Assembly: GCA_963757565.1 (NCBI GenBank)
Contig: CAVWSB010000007.1
Location: 13,765 to 77,764 of the forward strand
Reading direction: 5' to 3'
Length of the DNA: 64,000 nt
Source: PALSA-894 sp963757565
GTDB lineage: Bacteria > Pseudomonadota > Alphaproteobacteria > Rhizobiales > Xanthobacteraceae
The stretch's first letter is position 1. The number at the start of each line of letters is the position of its first letter. Shown here piece by piece: positions 28,890 through 38,025 of this stretch. A model generated the notes under the pieces. The model was given only the letters and a program-made list of their open reading frames with translations. It was not told the DNA's origin and did not search any database. The position numbers and the translations under genes are program-made.

Positions 28890-30219
28890 CGCTGTGACTC
28901 GGGTCCGACACGGTCATCCAGAGGAAGCGACGGGTGCCGCGAGGTGACGCGTACCCGATCGTCGATACGGTACCCCACGACCCAGACGACGCCACCTCGA
29001 GGCCGCCACGATCGGCCGCGGCCGTGATCGAGCGACGCGGCTCGGTGAGGCCGTGACGACTTCGTACCCCGCAGGCCGAGCGGCGCGAAGCGCTCGCCGC
29101 GCGCCGCGGGCCGCAGCCACGCATGATCGCCGACCGAGTCGGCGTCGACGACGCAGGTCTCGCGACCGTCGGGCCAGCCACCGGCGGCGCGTGCTCGATC
29201 CAGGCCTCGATCGCGATGCCGCCGACGCAACCGCACCCGGGCACCGAGAACTCCACGGGCGCCGGCGGCGTCCGGCTCCGACGCGCTCGGAGCCGCGGCT
29301 CGAGCACGAGAGACCGCCGCGCCGTCGACGCGGCGCCCACCGGGCAGCTCGACCGCCCGCCGCTCGCCCGCGACGACGGCGAGGAGCGCGTCGATCGCGG
29401 CCAGCGACGGCGGCGGTCCCGCCGAGCCAGCTCCGCAGCGCGCGCCGGCGCGATCGCGGGCTCGAGCGCGGCGAGCGCCGCCACCGCGGCGGGTCGCCGG
29501 CCGCGGCGAGCGCGCGCCGCGAGCGCGTCGAGCAGATCCGACTCGTCGCGCAGCACCTCGGCCTGGCGAGCGAGGACGTCGCGAGGTCGCGGTGCGCGCC
29601 GGCTTCGAGGAGCGGGAGCACCTCGCGGCGCAGCCACACCCGCCGGAACCGCGTCTCGCCGTTCATCGGGTCGGCGACGGGCGCCGAGCCGCAGCCGCGC
29701 GCAGATCTCGAGCGTGTCGCGCCGGCCGCAGCGCCGAGCAGCGGGCGCACGATGGTGCCCTGCCGCGGCGCCATGCCGCGAGCCCGGCCGTCGCGGAGCC
29801 GCGCAGCAGGTTGCAGCAGCACGGTCTCGGCCTGATCGTCGGCGGTGTGGCCGACGAGCACACCGCCGCGCCCCGTCGGCGCGGCCTGTTCGAGGCCGCG
29901 TAGCGCGCGTCGCGCGCCCGGGCCTCCAGGTTGGGCCCGGCCGCGATCGCGACGCGTACGACGTCGCGCCGCGGCACCGACGCGCGCCGCGGCCCGCGAC
30001 GACCGCGGAGTCGGCATCGGATCCGGGGCGCAGCCCGTGATCGACGTGCACCGCGACGACCGCGAACCGGCCGCCGCGGCCAGCGCGAGCAGGGCCGAGC
30101 GAGTCGGCGCCGCCCGAACAGGCGACGACGACCGGCCGCGCCCGCGGCGCGAGCTCGTCGAGCACGGCAGCTGGTCGAGCCAGGGTCGCAGCGCGGCGAC
30201 CGCAGCTCGAGCGCGCCAC
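28886..30219 (-). CDS. tilS: tRNA(Ile)-lysidine synthase TilS, frameshifted
   Basis: Modifies the wobble C of tRNA-Ile(CAU) to lysidine. The PP-loop motif VVVACSGGADS is near residue 35, followed by AVVAVHVDHGLRPGSDADS. In shifted frames come VLVGHTADDQAETVLLQ-type sequence with the HTxDDQ block, RPLL and a C-terminal domain ending DDRVGPESQR. Several indels in a very G+C-rich tract. About 445 residues. The stop overlaps the hpt start by ATGA. Confidence 0.85.
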
Positions 30220-30228
30220 GGTCGCGGC

Positions 30229-31347
30229 CTACCCGGCGATGGCGCCGTGCGCCGCGGGGTCGACGCGCGTGCGAGCCAGGCGCGCGGGTCGTCGAGCTCG
30301 GCAACCGTCGGCAGCGACGACGCGTCGCGCCACGCCGCGTCGAGCGCACCGATGCCGGCCGCGGTCTTCGACGCCGCGCACGAAGCGCTCGCCGACCTCG
30401 TACTGGCGCATCTTCATCTCGATGCCGAGGAGCTTCTGGAACTGGCCGCCGATGCCGCGTTGCTGGCGGCGCTGTGCAGCACCCGCGCCATGCGCTCGGC
30501 ACCGTTGACGTGGCGCTGGCCGAGCTCGTTCATCACGTAGTTGCCGTGGCCTTCGAGCAGCGACATGAGGGCCTGCACCCGGCCGAGGTACTCCTGCTGC
30601 TGCGGCGATGCGAACAGACCGACGAGTCCGCCGTCGTCGAGCGGGTTGCGCCCGGCGCGCAGGGCGTCGGCCGCGCGACCGATCGCCCGCAGCAGCACCG
30701 TGGGATCGGGGTCGACGATCGAGAGCGATCCCTGCACGAGCGACAGGAAGTAGTCGCGCATCCACGGCACGCCGGTGAACTGGGCGCGGTGGGTGACCTC
30801 GTGGATCGCGATCCAGCGCCGGAAGTCGAGGGGCCGGAACGCGAAGCGCTTCTCGAGCGCCAGAGATGTTGGGGCCGACGTAGTAGACGGCGTCGCCGTC
30901 GTCGGCGCCGGCTCCGCTCGGGCACGAGCAGGTCGTACTGACCGAGCACGCGTTGCGCGAGGTAGCCGAGCAGCGAACCGACCTCGACGCCGGCGACCCT
31001 GCCGGCCGACCGGCGCGATCGGGCTCTGCGCCAGGCGCTCGCCGAGCTTCTCGGTGAGCGGGGCGAGCATGTGCTGCATCGACGTGACGTTCGCCTCGAC
31101 CCAACCGGCGCGGTCGAGCACCGCGCGCGTGCGCCGGCCCGGGCGCGCGCAGCCCGGTGAAGTCGGCGACGAGATCTTCGGCTTCGGTCGTGACCGCCTC
31201 GAAGTCGCGCTGCAGCGACGCCCCGAGATACGAGGCGGCGATCTGGTCGCGCCCGGCGACCAACCGGGCGACGCGCGCGGGCGTCGCCCAGTCGACCGGG
31301 TCCGGCCGCGACCCGCGTCGGTCCGGCCGCCGTCGCGCGGGTCGCAC
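30229..31347 (-). CDS. zinc-dependent metalloprotease of the DUF2342 (F420-associated) family, frameshifted
   Basis: Starts GTG at 31347 next to the stop of the upstream gene. The N-terminal part reads VARLVAGRDQIAASYLGASL. In the next frame come AGWVEANVTSMQHMLAPL, then FRRWIAIHEVTHRAQFTGVPWMRDYF, whose HEVTH fits HExxH. VQALMSLLEGHGNYVMNELG supplies a further conserved Glu-Gly-His. These blocks define the actinobacterial family often located next to tilS; its physiological role is unknown. Two or three indels. Confidence 0.82.
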   Translation of the reverse strand: MRPARRRPDRRGSRPDPVDWATPARVARLVAGRDQIAASYLGASLQRDFEAVTTEAEDLVADFTGLRAPGPAHARGARPRRLGRGERHVDAAHARPAHREARRAPGAEPDRAGRPAGSPASRSVRCSATSRNACSVSTTCSCPSGAGADDGDAVYYVGPNISGAREALRVPAPRLPALDRDPRGHPPRPVHRRAVDARLLPVARAGIALDRRPRSHGAAAGDRSRGRRPARRAQPARRRRTRRSVRIAAAAGVPRPGAGPHVAARRPRQLRDERARPAPRQRCRAHGAGAAQRRQQRGIGGQFQKLLGIEMKMRQYEVGERFVRGVEDRGRHRCARRGVARRVVAADGCRARRPARLARTRVDPAAHGAIAG

Positions 31348-31591
31348 TCACTTCGTGGGCGACCTTTGGTCTCGAGCCGGCCGACCTTGACCCAGTAGCC
31401 GACCGCGAGCTGGCACGAGCGACGCCGCGGTGACGAGCGCGAGCAGCGGTGCGATCCAGTAGAACCAGAGCTTGCCGCCGCTGTGGTCGGCGAACACATA
31501 GATGCCGAGCACCAGGTCCAAACCACGCGATGGCGATCCCGATGATGGCCAGTCTGGTTCCTGAAGCCTGCCCAGTGCCACGGCCAATCAT
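31348..31591 (-). CDS. small membrane protein upstream of the metalloprotease, frameshifted
   Basis: From MIGRGTGQASGTRLAIIGIAI at 31591, one indel leads to LGIYVFADHSGGKLWFYWIAPLLALVTAASL and a charged end. Two hydrophobic segments in about 80 residues; no family named. It appears translationally coupled to the metalloprotease gene (TGA and GTG adjacent). The ATG is at the block boundary, so the true start could lie further upstream. Confidence 0.5.
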
Positions 31592-31596
31592 GCCTA
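31592..31596. other. sequence discontinuity B/C
   Basis: Leftward actinobacterial genes give way within a few bases to the middle of a rightward Ig-like repeat protein that has no start. Confidence 0.65.
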
Positions 31597-34500
31597 CAGT
31601 ACGACGTTGTCCGCCACTGGCGGGTCGGGCAGTACAGGCTACGCGGTGACTTCGGGCAGCCTGCCATCGTGGCTGAGCCTCAGCACAACGGGCGTCCTGA
31701 GCGGCACGCCAACACAGACAGGCACAGCCAGCTTCACGATCACGGCCACGGATTCCAATTCGTCCACCTTGACCGGCAGCAAGGCCTACTCATTGACCAT
31801 TAGCCCAGCCAGCAGCCTGACGGTCAGTCCCTCCACCCTGTCGAGCGACCACAACCAACAGCGCGTACGGCGCCACCGGTCGAGCACGGGCGGCTCGGGA
31901 ACATACAACTTTGCCGCATCGGCCGGTGGCTTGCCGCCGGGCCTGGCGCTCAACCCCACCAGTGGATTGCTCAGCGGCACGCCGACGACGGGAGGCGCCT
32001 ACCTTCACCATCACCGCCACGGATAGCGCTGTCAGCGGCCTGACCGGCAGCCAGGCGTACACACTGACCGTCACAGGCACCAGTTCTCAGCCGTTCCCCA
32101 ACAACGGCACCCGCCGCCGCTGCCGGCGCCGACCGGGACGGTCATCAACGTCTCGACCGTCAGCCCAGCTTCAGAACGCGGTGGCCAACCTGCAATCGGG
32201 CCAGACCATCCTGATCAACGCCGGCACGTACAACCTGACCGGCACGCTGTACGTCCCCCAGAACCTGACGAACATCGCCATCCGCGGCGCGCACCGGCAA
32301 GGCCGGCGACGTGGTGATCAAGGGCGACGCCGTCATCGACGCCACGGCCCCCTACAACGGCTCGGCCATCTGGGGGTCCGGCAGCGGCATCAGCGGCACC
32401 ATGCCGTTCGGCATCTGGCTGGGCAACGTCCAGGGCGTCACCATTGGCGACCTGACCATCGAAAACTTCGTGGACGACGCCATCATTCTGAACGCCGGCG
32501 TCCAGTCGCCGCTCATTCACAATGTCGTCATGCTCGACACGGGCGAACAGCTCCTCAAGTCGAACCCGGACGGCAATCGGCGGCGGCGTCAACAACGGCA
32601 TCGTCGAATACTGCACCATCGGCTACACCGTGGCCGCGCCGAACAACTACACCAACGGCATCGACGTCCACACGGGGCAGAACTGGATCATTCGCGACAA
32701 CGTCTTCCAGAACATCTTACACGACGAACTCGCATGACGACGACCAGCTCGGCGGCGCTGGCTGGCCCGGCCATCCTGATCTGGAACGGCAGCAAGAACG
32801 CCACGGTCGAGGGCAACACCTTCATCAATTGCCAGCGGGAGATCGCCTTCGGCCTGAGCGACCCGAGCACCATCACGGACGACAACACGCGGCGGCATGA
32901 TCGCCAACAACTTCATCTACCGCAGCGGCACGCAGCACGGCGACGTGGCCATCGGCGTGTGGAATTCCCCCAACACCGAGGTCGCCTACAACACGGTCAT
33001 CCTGAACGGCGACTACGTCAACGCCGTCGAGTATCGGTTCGCGACCACGACCGGCGTCAAGATCCTCTACAACCTCACCGACGCCGCGATCGCGCAGCGG
33101 GACGGCGCCAGCGGCCACGGTGACGGGCAACGTGACCAACGCCAAGTCGTCCTGGTTCGTCAACGAGAGCATGGGCAACCTGAACCTGACGGCGGCGGCG
33201 ACGGCGGCCATCGGCCACGGCCAGGACCTGTCCGAGGTCAGCACGGATTACGACGGCCAGCCACGGCCGAGCATTCGGCCCCGGACGTCGGCGCCGATGC
33301 AATACGCCACGGCCGCCGGCTACCGGCCTCCGACGGTGACCGGCGTGACACCGGCCAACGGCGCGACCAATGTCATCACCGGCGACCAGCGATCACCGTG
33401 ACATTCAGCGGGGCGGTCGATCCGACGACGGTCAACACCAACACGGTGCAGTTGCTGGACCCGTCCAATACAGCCGTTCGCCGCACGGTAAGCTTCAAGT
33501 TCCACCGGACATGGCGACGCTGACGCCGACGAGCGCGCTGGCGCATCGACACGACCTACACGATTCTGGTGTGCACGGCGGCAGCAGCGGCACGGTCGTC
33601 AAGAACACCTCCGGGACGCCCCTGGCCGCCAACTTCACCTCGACGTTCACCACCGATGCTCCCGCCGAGCGGCCAACGCCGGGCCGAATGAGTCGGCCCG
33701 GAAGGCTAGACCGTCACGTTCGCCGGCTCGGTAACTGGCGGCAGCGGCACCTTGACGTACTAGCTGGACCTTCGGCGACGGCGGCACGGCCACGGGCAGC
33801 TTGACGCCCTCGCACGTCTACCCGGAGGCCGGCACATACACTGCCACGCTGACCGTCACCGATAGTTTGGGCCAGATGAGCAGCGATAGCGACACCGTGA
33901 CGATCACGGCCCCGATCCCACCGCCGGTGGCCAACGCCGGCCCGAACGAGAGCGGCGACCAGAACACAGGTCATCACCTTCGCAGGTTCGGCCAGCGGCG
34001 GCACGGCGCCGCTGACTTACTCCTGGACGTTCGGCGACGGCGGCACGGCCACGGGCAGCCTCGCGCCCGGCCATACCTATACTGTGGCCGGCAACTACAC
34101 CGCTACCTTGACTGTCACCGACGGCCAGGGTCGCAGCAGTGCCGACAGCGATACCGTCACGGTGTTTGCACTGCCGTCAGCCAGCGCCGGCCCGAAAGAG
34201 AACGGCACCGCGGGCGAAGCGATCAACTTCGCAGGTTCGGCCAGCGGCGGCATGGGGTCCTTGACTTACTCCTGGGCCTTCGGCGACGGAACCACGGCGA
34301 CAGGCAGCCTGACTCCCAGCCACACCTACACCGCGGCCGCGGCGTACGGTCCACCCTGACCTTACCGACGCCGATGGCCAGTCGGCAAGTTCCTCCACAA
34401 ACGTGACGGTCACGCTCACGGTGACTCCATCCACACTGCCTGCTGCCACCGCCAGTTCTTCCTACAGCGTGACACTCTCTACCGCCGGCGGGTCAGGCAG

Positions 34501-34672
34501 CTTCCGTTACACGATAAGTTCCCGGCGGTTTCCCGTGGGCTGACGCTGAAATACAACGACCGGACTGCTCAGCGGCACGCCGACGACAGCGGGCACCGCC
34601 AACTTCGCCGTCGCCGCGACGGACGCGCGCACTTCCACGCTGACGGGCAGTCGGAGTTACGCGTTACGGTCA
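31597..34672 (+). CDS. giant surface protein fragment: Ig-like, right-handed beta-helix and PKD domains; both ends missing
   Basis: Reading across frames: two putative Ig (He_PIG) repeats with LPSWLSLSTTGVLSGTPT and LPPGLALNPTSGLLSGTPT; a parallel beta-helix region (LQSGQTILINAGTYNLTG, GVTIGDLTIENFVDDAIIL, NWIIRDNVFQNI, NATVEGNTFINCQREIAFG, NTEVAYNTVILNGDYVNAV); a big_5-type Ig domain (AITVTFSGAVDPTTVNTNTV). Then follow three PKD domains, each with YSWTFGDG or YSWAFGDG and a TYTAT-type strand, and a final He_PIG-like repeat. It is probably exported and binds or cleaves polysaccharide. Planctomycete-like in style, but the taxon is a guess. About ten indels. Confidence 0.75.
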
Positions 34673-34680
34673 ACGCGTGG
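34673..34680. other. sequence discontinuity C/D
   Basis: The rightward Ig-like reading ends at Val-Asn-Ala and the C-terminus of a leftward anti-sigma factor begins. Confidence 0.65.
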
Positions 34681-35158
34681 AGACGACGCAGCCGGTGACG
34701 ACTCCATGGGCCCGCGCGGCGGCGGGAGAATCTGCACATAAGTCAATGCTGCGATGCTCAAGACTGCCAGCGCAGCCGAGCCGAGCGAAAATGTGCGCCA
34801 GAACACGACGCTCTGCCACAGGCTCTCCCGCGCCGATGCCGATACGATCTAACGCGGGTGCCGGCGCGCGCGCAGCCGCCGGGCGTGCGGCTTGGGGTGC
34901 TGGCCCGTCGAGCGCGACCTCAATGCGCGACCAGGCCGCCGTCGGCGGGGCCACCGGTTTTACTTCATCGGCAAGGGCGCCCAGCCGCTCCTCCCAATCA
35001 ACAATGTTACGCGCGAGAGCGGGTTCGTACAGGAGGCGTTCCTCGACCTCGCGCCGCTCGTCTGCGCTGAGCACCCCAAGGACGTATTCGGCCGCAAAAA
35101 ATGCGCTGCCTTCCTCGGGCGGACGCCTATCGTCATTATCGATCATTGTTGAGGACAC
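34681..35158 (-). CDS. membrane anti-sigma factor (RskA-type), C-terminus cut, frameshifted
   Basis: MSSTMIDNDDRRPPEEGSAF leads to AAEYVLGVLSADERREVEER and NIVDWEERLGALADEV, a RskA/ChrR-like anti-sigma domain. After an indel near 34,830 another frame gives a membrane segment (FSLGSAALAVLSIAALTYV). The periplasmic domain is missing because the block ends. Its start overlaps the end of the sigma gene, so the two are coupled. It would hold the ECF factor inactive at the membrane. Confidence 0.8.
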
Positions 35159-35723
35159 GTCGTTCGAGACACGTGCGCAGCTTCAACAGGCCGCGCCTGA
35201 CCCAGCTCTTCATCGTGCCGAGCGGCACTTTCATGCGCAGCGACAATTCCTCGTAAGTGGCACCATCGAGAAACGCCGAACGGATGGCGGCCGCATGGCG
35301 CTTTTCAAGCTCGCCAAGACAGACTGCCAATCGCGCGTGCTGCTGCGACTTTTCCAGCAAGGCGTCCGCCGCGGGTGTCTGGTCGCGCACCTCGAGCGCC
35401 TCCTCGATCGGCTCCAGGCGGCGGCTGACCGCGCCCGAGCGCAGCCGGTCGATCGATCGGTTGCGGGCGATCGCAACCAGCCAGGTGATGGGGCTCGCCC
35501 GGGCGGCGTCGAAGCTGCCCGCCTTGCGCCAGACCGTCACGTAAACGTCCTGCAGCACGTCCTCGGCCTCGGCTCTGTCGTTCAAGATACGGAGGCAGAC
35601 GCCGAAAAGCTTCGCCGACGTATCCTGATAAACCAGCCGCAGCGCGGCGCGGTCGCCGCTCGCGACCCGTGCAAGCGCCGCGGCAAGCTGGCTGCGCGTG
35701 GCATCTGCGTCCGTTTCACGCAA
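35136..35723 (-). CDS. ECF RNA polymerase sigma factor, intact
   Basis: 195 residues in one frame. Region 2 has YQDTSAKLFGVCLRILNDRAEAEDVLQDVYVTVW and ASPITWLVAIARNRSIDRLR. Region 4 has SAFLDGATYEELSLRMKVPLGTMKSWVRRGL, the helix-turn-helix for the -35 element. Most like the SigK/RpoE group paired with RskA-type anti-sigma factors. It is followed by its anti-sigma gene with a 23-base overlap. Confidence 0.92.
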   Translation of the reverse strand: MRETDADATRSQLAAALARVASGDRAALRLVYQDTSAKLFGVCLRILNDRAEAEDVLQDVYVTVWRKAGSFDAARASPITWLVAIARNRSIDRLRSGAVSRRLEPIEEALEVRDQTPAADALLEKSQQHARLAVCLGELEKRHAAAIRSAFLDGATYEELSLRMKVPLGTMKSWVRRGLLKLRTCLERRVLNNDR

Positions 35724-35976
35724 GTTCCAGGAGACCGACAGGACAGCACCCTATGAAATTACCGCCGTTCGGGCGTTCGCAATGAGCCATCCAGATTTGG
35801 CACATCCAGGCGGAGCCGTCATCCGGTTCCGTGCGCCAGACAAATGGCTGTTTCCGGGATGCGCCCGAAGCGGCCGCTAGCGCGGGATGAGTTTCTTCAA
35901 ATCGCCATCCCCGTCTAGCTCTTTGTTTACGCATGATCTTTTCCGAAAACCGCTGCACACTTTTCGGGATCATGCT
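35724..35976. other. intergenic region upstream of the sigma gene
   Basis: 253 bases without a convincing gene. The sigma promoter would lie here, but I could not identify boxes with confidence. Confidence 0.4.
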
Positions 35977-37014
35977 TTAGCGGCCTGATGCTGAATACTT
36001 TCGCGCCAATTCCACAACCTGCGGGGGTACATCGACCGCATGCGTGACCAGATCCTGAAGCGCGTCGCCGGCAAGCGGGTCGAGATCGAGGGCGCTCGTT
36101 TGGGCCTCGGCGAGCAATGCGGGACTCCGCATTGCCGCCATGAACGCCGTTCGCAGTATCGCGATGGTCTCGCGCGCAACACTCGGCGGCGCCACGATGG
36201 CACGGCCGAGATCGCTGCCGCTCGCAAAAAGCGTGAGGATCTGCCGCTGGGCGTCCATTTCCGCGAGCTCGACCACGGCTGGAACGGCGCCAAGCTCTGG
36301 ATGACGAGCGAGCCCATACTGCACGAGGAGGTTGATCTTGCGCTCGCGCAGCCATTCGGGCCGAACCGTCTTGGTGACCGCCCAGGGTCGCAACACGCCC
36401 TCGACTTCGCCTCGTTCCATGGCAAGCGTCACCATGTTGACACCCTCATAGCCGGCAATCACCCGGAATCTCATCCCCAACATGGCGTTGAGCATGCGCG
36501 GAAATACGACGGAGGAGGATTCCGGCCCGGTGCCGCCCAAAATCACCTCGTATTTGCGCGCGTCCGCGATGGTCTTGACCGGTGACGTGTACCAGGTCTG
36601 TTGCACCTCGACGTTCGAATTGATGCGCCCGATCCAGTTGAATGCGCGCACGTCGTAGCGGACACCAGGCTCGCCGAGCGCTTGCGCAATCGCCACGGTC
36701 TGCGGCACCACGCCCAGAACAGTGCCGTCGCGCGGGGCGACATTGGCGAGGTAGTTGGTGCCGTTGAGCCCGCCCGCTCCCGGCATGGTCCTGACGATCA
36801 CCGCGGGCCGGCCCGGCAGTTGCGCGCCAAGATGCCGTGCCAGGAGCTCGGCATAGGTGGTGTAGCCGCCGCCCGCACCAAAGCTCGAGATCACCGTAAT
36901 GGTCTTGCCGGCGAAGTCGACACGCGGCTGGGCATGTGCAGGCGAAGCGCCCGACAAAGCTGCGGCTGCTGCGACGACGAGGAGTGCGACCATTCGCATT
37001 TGGCTAACGGACAT
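35977..37014 (-). CDS. tripartite tricarboxylate transporter substrate-binding protein (TctC family), intact
   Basis: 345 residues with a signal peptide (MRMVALLVVAAAAALSGASPAHAQ) then VDFAGKTITVISSFGAGGGYTTYAELLARHLG, the TctC ligand-loop region, and MPGAGGLNGTNYLANVAPRDGT, a strong family block. It binds a carboxylate in the periplasm for TctA/TctB-type transport. No tctA/tctB genes lie beside it, which is common for these expanded receptor families. The start at 37014 is 7 codons before a second methionine that would also fit the signal peptide. Confidence 0.9.
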   Translation of the reverse strand: MSVSQMRMVALLVVAAAAALSGASPAHAQPRVDFAGKTITVISSFGAGGGYTTYAELLARHLGAQLPGRPAVIVRTMPGAGGLNGTNYLANVAPRDGTVLGVVPQTVAIAQALGEPGVRYDVRAFNWIGRINSNVEVQQTWYTSPVKTIADARKYEVILGGTGPESSSVVFPRMLNAMLGMRFRVIAGYEGVNMVTLAMERGEVEGVLRPWAVTKTVRPEWLRERKINLLVQYGLARHPELGAVPAVVELAEMDAQRQILTLFASGSDLGRAIVAPPSVARETIAILRTAFMAAMRSPALLAEAQTSALDLDPLAGDALQDLVTHAVDVPPQVVELARKYSASGR

Positions 37015-37027
37015 TCACGAGCGCCTG

Positions 37028-37339
37028 CTACGCCCGCTTCTTTTTACGCTTCTGATCCATATAGGAGCGCAGCACCGCATTGATGCGCCGCTGATAGCCG
37101 GTGCCTTCTTCCTTGAAATAATCAAGCACGTCTTCGTCCACGCGAATGGATATTGCTTTCTTCTTCGGCAGGGATCACCAGAACGGCGTCAGACCACTCG
37201 AGGTCGAGCGGCACCGCGTCCGGGTCCCTGCGGATGGCCTCTTCAATTTCCGCGTCCGTCAATGCAGCGAACTGCTGCCCAATCAGTTCTCGCCCCGTCG
37301 GGGATCGTCCCAGCGAAACCACTGGAATATTTGCGTCAT
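37028..37339 (-). CDS. BrnA-like antitoxin, frameshifted
   Basis: From an ATG at 37339, after indels, the frame reads SPTGRELIGQQFAALTDAEIEEAIRRDPDA, then PLDLEWSDAVLVIP. A second frame near 37140 gives ISIRVDEDVLDYFKEEGTGYQRRINAVLRSYM and a lysine-rich end. The C-terminal ribbon-helix-helix-type block with GxGYQxRINAVLR is the hallmark of BrnA antitoxins, which bind DNA and neutralise BrnT. The start overlaps the toxin gene end by a few bases. Confidence 0.82.
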
Positions 37340-37612
37340 TCGGATACGAGTGCGCGGGGCTGCGCCGAGATGATCCAACAGAGCTCGCCGCGGAGGGCGC
37401 AGGGGAACGCGATATTCCTGGCCGTGGACGTAACCGAAGATTTGGTACCTGACTTCACCATGACGATCCGATCGGCGGATGAACGTGTAATCCTCGAAAA
37501 TGCTTCTAACATCTTCAAAGTCGATTTTATGATCTCTGCCAATTTCTTTTCGCAGCTTCTTGCGGAGATCCATCCGAACTTGCGTATACGCGCGAATAGT
37601 TGTGTAAGGCAT
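37336..37612 (-). CDS. BrnT-like toxin of a BrnT/BrnA-type pair, frameshifted
   Basis: MPYTTIRAYTQVRMDLRKKL then IDFEDVRSIFEDYTFIRRSD, GEVRYQIFGYVHGQEYRVP and, after an indel, ALRGELCWIISAQP. The order acidic FED block, short strands with E-R-x-x-x-x-G, and a C-terminal RIIS-like strand fits the BrnT ribonuclease fold, but it is diverged and has an N-terminal extension. Placed directly upstream of a BrnA-like gene, as in type II systems. Confidence comes mostly from the partner. Confidence 0.65.
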
Positions 37613-37699
37613 TTGCGTCCTTCGCGCCTTTAGCGAGCCCACGATCGGATGCCGATACGAGCTCGTTACATGCGGGAAAGGTTCGACTATGACGGATCG

Positions 37700-37867
37700 T
37701 CAAATATCTCGATCGCATCGACAAACCCGATGCCATCGCTTCTTTACATTTGCGCGCGCTTGTTTTCGTCCCACTCGAAATCTGTCGAATTCGACGATCG
37801 ATTTTCTCTTGAAATCATCGTACCGTTGAGCGGTAAGTCCGTCGATGGTCATTTGAAATTCCGCCAT
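37700..37867 (-). CDS. short uncharacterised reading frame upstream of the toxin
   Basis: MAEFQMTIDGLTAQRYDDFKRKSIVEFDRF is a plausible start of a small acidic/basic protein, but the frame may be broken after about 45 residues. No family recognised. The rest of 37613-38025 shows nothing I can name. Confidence 0.25.
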   Translation of the reverse strand: MAEFQMTIDGLTAQRYDDFKRKSIVEFDRFRVGRKQARANVKKRWHRVCRCDRDI

Positions 37868-38025
37868 TAAATTATTCGTGCAATAGTCCGATGAATACAG
37901 CGCGATCGGTATTGTCAATAAGAGCTCACCTGTGAATAACCGGGACAAATATGGCGACCTTTCTCAACTTGCCAGCGGACCGGCCTGATATTCCCATCGG
38001 GGATCCGCTAGAATTCCGACTCACC

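Noticed and set aside
28153..30219. single 688-residue protein over hpt and tilS
   Set aside because: It joins the TilS start to out-of-frame hpt sequence; hpt has its own start and intact motifs.
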